Shown here in pieces: positions 58,328 through 64,000 of a stretch of DNA of 64,000 bases. The notes beneath the pieces were generated by a model, which saw only the letters and a program-made list of their open reading frames with translations, searched no databases and was not told the origin of the DNA. A program made the position numbers and the translations under genes. Where the stretch lies: the NCBI GenBank assembly GCA_035578155.1, contig JAPWDM010000001.1:83794150-83858149 (forward strand). The letters run 5' to 3'. The number at the start of each line of letters is the position of its first letter. Position 1 is the first letter of the stretch. This stretch comes from Brachynemurus nebulosus (Eukaryota > Arthropoda > Insecta > Neuroptera > Myrmeleontidae).

Positions 58328-59499
58328 ATATTCCTGGTGGCTCACAAATTGATGATAGCATTACGAACTTTGAATATCATACATATGCGCCCTTTTTACG
58401 ATCCTTTAAGAATAATGACGAAGTTAGAATATTAATTCAAAACCAGGACTTGTACATTTTACCTAGTGAAAGTTTTATTTACATTGAGGGGAAAATTTTA
58501 AATAATGAAAATGCCGTTCCAGATATAAAATTGGTTAATAATTGTATTGCCTTTCTATTCGATGAAATTAGATATGAATTAAATGGGGTTGAACTTGAAC
58601 GTGTTAGGTATGTTGGTCTAACATCGACATTGAAAAATTATTTATCGTTAAACGATGATGAGAGTAAACAATTACTAAATGCTGGTTGGTCGATTGATAA
58701 TGATTGTACAATAAAATTACCACAAGCCAACTTTAACTTTTGCATTCCGCTTAGAAAATTATTGGGATTCGCTGAGGATTACGGAAAAATTATGTTAAAC
58801 GCAAAGCATGAATTAATTCTTATTCGTGCACGAACTGACAACGATGTAATTGTTTCAGAATCGGATTCGTTAAAATTTGAAATAAATAAACTCGAATGGC
58901 GTGTTCCACATGTAACTGTATCAGATGAAATTAAATTATCACTGCTAAAATATGTTGAAAAAGCTGAACCTATACAGATTAGTTTTAGAGCGTGGGAAAC
59001 TTATATTCAACCTGCATTACCCACTACACAACAAAACACTTGGGTTGTAAAAACAACTACACAGCTAGAAAAACCGCGATATATCATTTTCGCTTTACAG
59101 AAAAAGGATAAAAATGTTTCTAAGTTTGATCATTGTGATTTAAATAATTTCAAAGTTTACCTAAATTCACAAGTGTACCCTTATGATGATTTGAATATTA
59201 AATTTGATATTAATCAGTATGCAATACTTTATGATATGTATACCCGCTTTCAATCCTCATACTATCATCGTTCCAATGAACCGCTCTTAAATTGGGAAAA
59301 TTTTAAAACTATAGCTCCGATAGTTTTTATCGATTGCTCACATCAAAATGAGTCACTGAAAAGCGGTTCAGTTGATGTTCGTTTAGAATTTAAATGTAAT
59401 AAAGATATTCCGGCTGGTACGACAGCAATAGCCATTTTAGTTCATGATGTCATTTTCGAATACATTCCACTAACTAACCTGGTTAAAAAGTATACCTAA
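58306..59499 (+). CDS. Major capsid protein (double jelly roll), 397 aa
   Basis: Builds the capsid shell in related viruses. The N-terminus IDDSITNFEYHTYAPF, DEVRILIQNQDLYILPSESF and YIEGKILN is the signature of Polinton major capsid proteins. It is followed by NNCIAFLFDEIRYELNGVEL, ISFRAWETYIQPALP and a C-terminal SVDVRLEFKCNKDIPAGTTA. No frameshift or stop. Highly beta-rich as expected for two jelly rolls. Confidence 0.93.
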   Translation: MVYSDVLNIPGGSQIDDSITNFEYHTYAPFLRSFKNNDEVRILIQNQDLYILPSESFIYIEGKILNNENAVPDIKLVNNCIAFLFDEIRYELNGVELERVRYVGLTSTLKNYLSLNDDESKQLLNAGWSIDNDCTIKLPQANFNFCIPLRKLLGFAEDYGKIMLNAKHELILIRARTDNDVIVSESDSLKFEINKLEWRVPHVTVSDEIKLSLLKYVEKAEPIQISFRAWETYIQPALPTTQQNTWVVKTTTQLEKPRYIIFALQKKDKNVSKFDHCDLNNFKVYLNSQVYPYDDLNIKFDINQYAILYDMYTRFQSSYYHRSNEPLLNWENFKTIAPIVFIDCSHQNESLKSGSVDVRLEFKCNKDIPAGTTAIAILVHDVIFEYIPLTNLVKKYT

Positions 59500-59524
59500 T
59501 TACCCCCACCACTTTTAATTATTC

Positions 59525-59560
59525 TATATAAAGTTGTGGATTGTGTGAATAATTTCAGTT
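59525..59560 (+). promoter_or_regulatory. Core promoter of the 161-aa gene
   Basis: TATATAAAG at 59525-59533 and TCAGTT with A at 59557, 32 bp apart, in the 79-bp gap after the capsid gene. Leader is about 22 nt. Confidence 0.7.
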
Positions 59561-59578
59561 CTACGGTGGCGGTAAAAA

Positions 59579-60064
59579 ATGGCGTTTCTTGACATACAAG
59601 GCTATCAAGGAGCTAACAACGAATTTTATTTTAAAGAAGTTGGTATTGCTGCAGAAAATTCGGATGATATATTACATCTTATATTCGACGCACCGTTTGA
59701 TTTCAACGAGTTGCCGAAGAAATATCAACGAGTAGCCAGTTGGCTTTACCGAAATTGGCATGGGATACCTTGGTCGTATGGATTTATTCCATACAAAAAA
59801 CTTCATACCATATTGAAACCTATATTAAAGAAGTATGATGTTATATACGTCAAGGGTGGTGAAAAGAAGAAATGGATATCAAGTTTGTTTGATAGTACCG
59901 AAAACCAGCCGTGGATTCTGAATTTGGAAGAAATATTTGATGTACCGAAGATTTCCATTCTGCGAGATGAATATTATTCAAGACGCTGTATGCTTCATTC
60001 AGATAAAATTTGTTCATTAGAAAATTGTATTCTTTTAAAAAATTTTTATATGGAAAATAAATAG
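59579..60064 (+). CDS. DxQG-family protein, 161 aa
   Basis: ATG 59579. Starts LDIQGYQGANNEFYFKEVGI, has YDVIYVKGGEKKKWISSLF at about 90-108 and a C-terminal CMLHSDKICSLENCILL with four Cys/His. A homologue with two stops is at 13878-14357. The opening D-x-Q plus later His/Cys segment could suit an RNase H or DEDD-exonuclease-like fold, but that is a guess from spacing only. Last gene of the element; AATAAA at about 60118. Confidence 0.75.
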   Translation: MAFLDIQGYQGANNEFYFKEVGIAAENSDDILHLIFDAPFDFNELPKKYQRVASWLYRNWHGIPWSYGFIPYKKLHTILKPILKKYDVIYVKGGEKKKWISSLFDSTENQPWILNLEEIFDVPKISILRDEYYSRRCMLHSDKICSLENCILLKNFYMENK

Positions 60065-60863
60065 ATTTTAAGTAATATATAGATTTAAGCAATTTAATTT
60101 TTTGTATACATATTCTATAAATAAAATTAAAAAAAAATATTATGTGCGTTTTATTTAATTATTACCCTGAATTCCCCTATTTTTTACAGGAAGAAGTTAC
60201 TTTCGTTAACCTATAAAAGTATTGAAAAAAAAATCTTATTTATTATTCTAATTGAAAAGCATATTTCATGATACACCCTGTATAAGAATACACCCCGTAC
60301 ACATGCATTTGTATATTATAATTATATTATGTATTTGTGATGTAAGTTTTAAGATGATATTCTATAAATTTTTTACCTCAAAACTACTATTTTATAAAAA
60401 AATTTAGCAAATCTTAATGCTGTTATAATTTTTACATTAAACAACATAGTTAAACTATAGTATACATATTAAGAAATAATTCAAGTATTTATTGTACAGT
60501 AATATATACGAATTTATTTGCAAACATATTATTTTTTTGCTAATTAAGCAAATATTTTCCCAATGCTGATAAAAGTGATAAATTATTTTAGTTAGATTTT
60601 GTTGACATAAAGACTACAATCATTTACTAGAATTTATAAAATTAAAATTAAATAGCGATTTATTCTTTTACTATACAGGGGTGTATACATAATATACAGG
60701 TGTGTAGATATTAAGATAATTTTCATTTGATTTATAAATTATGCTGGAAATACTCAAATTTTTAAATGAGGTTTTACAATCTGATTTCAAGGTCTGCTAA
60801 AATAAACATTCAGCTAAAACAAACATTTAGATATTGGTTCTTTGTTTATTTTAAAACTGATAA
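60065..60863. other. Non-coding right arm of the Polinton
   Basis: AT-rich. ACACCCTGTAT at about 60274 and ATACAGG-GTG phrases at 60675-60705 recall the ACAGGGTGT element ends seen at 33153 and 36440, perhaps a small nested MITE. No gene. Confidence 0.45.
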
Positions 60864-62109
60864 AAATTCCTGGAACTGACAAGTTGAGACTTGCTTTTAA
60901 ATAAAAATCCTCTCTGACTATGATGCAAACATATTATGAAATTACATCATCCTAAGTCAGCTAAAAAATCTTAAATAAACAAACACAAGCCGTATAAAGT
61001 CACGAGTTTTTATTAAATAAACAAATTAATCTTATAAAGACTTGACTCATATACAAAAAAAAAAAAACCTCAAGTACAATTGACACCAAAATTTCCGGCA
61101 GTACAGTAGCGGTCTGAAATTTGGAGTCTGGACCCCGAAGTCTGAAATCTGGAGTCTGAAGTCATGATTGCGGCTAGCGCTTGGTAGAGTGCCCCCCACA
61201 AAATTTAGCGGCCACCCCTTGGGTTAGGGTATTCCCCACATTTTTGACTTGGTAATGTACCTTTCGTTTAAAATGACGCAATTAAGGCAAGCGCGTGTTG
61301 GGGTCAAGGTTTGCACGTACAGTACGCTTCAAAAAGTGGTCGGATACCTTTTTGGTCAGGGGGGCCCGCACTTTTGACACGGTAGTGTACCAAAAATTTA
61401 AGTACAGTACGGCGTCAAAAATTTGGGGCCACCCCCGAGTTAGGGTATTCCCCACATTTTTTGACGTGATAGTTCGTTTAAGATGACGTACTTAAGGCAA
61501 GCGCGTGTTGGGGCCAAGGTTTGCACGTACAGTACGTTTCAAAAAGTGATCGGATACCTTTTTGACCAGGGGGGTCCACACTTTTGACACGGTAGTGTAC
61601 CAAAAATTTAAGTACAGTACGGTGTCAAAAATTTGGGGCCACCCCCGAGTTAGGGTATTCCCCACATTTTAGACGCGGTAGTGTGCCCCATCTATCAAAT
61701 TGTAACCTAAAATTCAGTCTGCGCATGCGTCGTGTACTTAAATTCAGTCTGCGCATGCGTTAGGTTTGGCTGGTAATGGGTTAACACAAAATGAAATTGT
61801 TATAAGTAAATTGTGATGATGCATAATGGGTTAACATAAATTAATTTGGTCGCTGGTATTGACTCACCTCTTAGGAATTTCAAGGCTAACAGTATAAGCG
61901 AGTGTTGGGGTCAAATGTCAACAACAAATTTTAAATACATGTACTCAGTACGTGCCGGGTCAAAGGTCAAGGTTTGCACATCGATACAGTTTGATGACTC
62001 ATCAGTTCGGAATGTGTAGTACCGTAAAATCACACGATTTCAATCATTGGCAAAAGGGTTCAAGTTGCTTAGTTTTACGGTGTCACAGAACCCGCTCAGC
62101 TATTCTACT
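60864..62109. repeat. Polinton right terminal inverted repeat
   Basis: Inverse copy of 45320-46565, ending GCTATTCTACT at 62109. Mirrors the subterminal 210-bp repeats. Confidence 0.93.
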
Positions 62110-62115
62110 GATACC
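62110..62115. other. Target site duplication, right copy (GATACC)
   Basis: Matches 45314-45319. Confidence 0.9.
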
Positions 62116-62640
62116 GTTTACATATCGTATAAATTCCTGCAATTTTTGTCTGCAATAAATATATTGCGAGAAGCTCGCGGATCATACTATTACAACTTAT
62201 CGCAGAGGTATTTACACACGAGAGCTAGACATCGCGGAAGCTATGGAAATGTAGTTCGCACTGTTGAATCATGCCGAAAGACCTTAATTGTTTTTCGAAT
62301 AAATGATACTTTAGGAATAAAAAAAAATTAACTCTCAGATTATTGATCCTGTATGAAATATTGTTTTAAAATATAATAAACTCTATGCCAGAATACATAT
62401 TTTTTTATCCCGCCACGTTACAAAATAAAAGAATTTAAAAAAAAATTGTAAAAAAAAATTCTAAATGATTTTTAATTTTTCTAAACGATTTTCAGTTGTA
62501 GAGAACCTTGTGCGATGTTATTAAGTGTAGAGTTTTTTAAATTATATTTTTATAATCCATATGCTGGTTTTCCCACAAACAAGGGTTACACTCATAAAAT
62601 CCTACTAATTTAATTGTATCTTTTTGAGACCATTCACGTG
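62116..62640. other. Flank right of the Polinton
   Basis: No gene recognised. The first 200 bp, joined to the left flank, represent the pre-insertion site. Confidence 0.45.
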
Positions 62641-63830
62641 TCGGTCGTTGACTGAATTTTTAGGTATTTAATATAAAACGATCAGCTGCGGGTGCGAAAT
62701 ATATGAACTAGACCAATAAGCAGTGATATCATTTATCGAAAACAATTTTAAACCCATACCAAGGCTGGAACATTACCTAAAAATATTATTATTGAAAGAA
62801 AAATAATTGTTATCTAACAAAATTTCTAAAGCAACAGTCAAAGTATCAAGGTCAAATTTAAACGGAAGAAAGAATTCTTTATATGAGTTGATTTTGTCAA
62901 CTAAATGTTTTTAAGTTCTCCAGTAGGAATTGAGATAAAAATATCCTTAACATCAAAGCTAACACGTAAATAATCAGCATGGGTAGGGATGTTATTGAGG
63001 TTATGTATTAATTCTGTGGAATTATTTAGAGAACAATTTGGTTTAAAATTAGTTTGTAGTTTGAAATGTTTAATAAACCATGTTGCTAAATTGTTGAACA
63101 CAGAATTAACTTGTGAAACTACAGACCGGAACTTATCATCTTTATGAATTTTTGATAGACCATAAAATTGAGGAGTTTGTGGATTCGTCGGTAACAAACT
63201 AATTAGTTAAAATTATGAATGAACTTTTTAATTTGTATTTTGATTTTTTCAGTGGAATCTTTCGGAAGTAGTTCAAATTTATCGTTCAATATAAAATTCA
63301 AAACCCCAATATTATATGAATCTCTCTCTAGACAATCACCTTTAGCAGCCTTGGTAATCACTAAGTTATCAGTTTCTAATTTATGACGGGTAGAAGATAT
63401 TGTTTCTTTTAAGTTTCTAAATTTCGGACTTCGTGAAAGGTTGTGATCTTTGATATCACCAATAAATTTATCAAAATCAAAAGAATTAAAAATTTCAGGT
63501 TTGAGGTAAAAAAAGAACTTTTGCTGTAAAATTCATAACATCCTTTACATCGGAAATTCAAGTTGAATCCTTTTTTAAGAAGTTCTATTTCATTTTCATT
63601 GAACTACGTATCGGTTTTATTTAATACTTGAGGATACAAAACATGTGAAACTTTTACTTCTTTAGTCAATTGGAAATCAGAAATGTCTAGTAAAATTTTG
63701 CAGAAGATATTGTTATTAAAATCAGAATTCAATTTAACAACAGTATTTGTTTCAGGAGTAATTTTAAAGTAAAATTCGAAGAAGATATCGTAGGACGAAC
63801 TAGTGATTTATGTTTTTTTCTTCTTTTTTT
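62640..63830 (-). pseudogene. Penelope-like element reverse transcriptase, degenerate
   Basis: Minus-strand reading. DNLVITKAAKGDCLERDSYN at about 63385-63320, the diagnostic FYGLSKIHKDDKFRSVVSQV at about 63165-63105 (usual form LYGLPKIHK), LRVSFDVKDIFISIP at about 62965 with the first catalytic Asp, and a broken SLGMG block at about 62750. Stops and frameshifts lie near 63200 and 62900. The GIY-YIG endonuclease end is not present. Confidence 0.7.
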
Positions 63831-64000
63831 AAACAATTAAATGTCACTTCTTAACTGTATCAGTTTCACAACCAAACTCTCGCGGCACTAGAAGTTCTCG
63901 ACTCTGTTTTAACAAGGCCGGAAAGATTCCGTCCCCAGGACTTTTAAACGAAGCGGAAGTATCAGTCGTCCAGTCGACTTTTTTAAAGCTGATAATCTGC

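Larger units (their letters stand above)
45320..62109. mobile_element. Full-length Maverick/Polinton, 16,790 bp
   Basis: Bounded by 1,246-bp TIRs beginning AGTAGAATAGCTGAGCGG and by the GATACC duplication. It encodes PolB, retroviral-type integrase, A32/FtsK-like ATPase, adenovirus-type protease, major and minor jelly-roll capsid proteins and several accessory genes. This is the full Polinton core set, meaning self-replication, self-integration and potential virion formation. The two TIRs are nearly identical, so the insertion is young. The only plain lesion is one frameshift in PolB. Confidence 0.95.

Overview
The window is AT-rich, intron-bearing and crowded with transposons, and it reads as an arthropod (probably insect) nuclear genome. 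It holds Ty3/Gypsy, APE-type non-LTR, Penelope-like, Ginger-like, piggyBac-like, hAT-like and pogo-like sequences, many foldback elements, (TA)n tracts and arthropod-style TATA/TCAGT core promoters. No bacterial genes, rRNA, tRNA or CRISPR were seen. Only two short stretches look like possible host exons (36985-37170 and 44471-44799).

The centrepiece is an apparently full-length Maverick/Polinton, a virus-like giant DNA transposon, at 45320-62109 (16,790 bp). It has 1,246-bp terminal inverted repeats starting AG and ending CT, and it is flanked by a perfect 6-bp duplication (GATACC). Thirteen genes are readable. On + are protein-primed DNA polymerase B (one intron, one frameshift) and a 249-aa unknown. 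On - are chromodomain integrase, a fibre-like protein, a DUF8207-like protein and packaging ATPase. On + again are a 99-aa unknown, a phospholipase A2-domain minor virion protein, adenovirus-type cysteine protease, penton (single jelly roll), a 63-aa protein, major capsid (double jelly roll) and a 161-aa protein. Together they supply replication, integration, capsid, maturation and packaging. Most genes have their own TATA box and initiator, usually placed inside or across the end of the preceding gene. A 21-bp minisatellite lies between the two minus-strand blocks.

Region 1-17.1 kb: a Ty3/Gypsy retrotransposon is split in two. The gag-to-early-RT part is at 1165-2820, and the late RT, RNase H and integrase part is at about 15126-17022. 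Between them lies a decayed element that resembles the Polinton in gene content. It has a zinc-finger ORF, an ORF ending in a KPYR tail, a small conserved protein, PolB remains, a 182-codon gene, coiled-coil genes and a paralogue of the 161-aa Polinton protein. Several of these genes are intact apart from one or two in-frame stops. A truncated non-LTR retrotransposon sits inside it.

Region 17.1-45.3 kb is mostly non-autonomous transposons. It includes two related 1.82-kb foldback elements (17197-19022 and 37822-39644), smaller foldbacks with (TA)n at 21.3-23.2 kb, and a Ginger-like transposon with 140-bp TIRs (24513-28287) inserted in a 120-bp tandem array and itself carrying a MITE. There are also piggyBac-like and hAT-like MITEs. 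Right of the Polinton is a degenerate Penelope-like reverse transcriptase on the minus strand (about 62640-63830).
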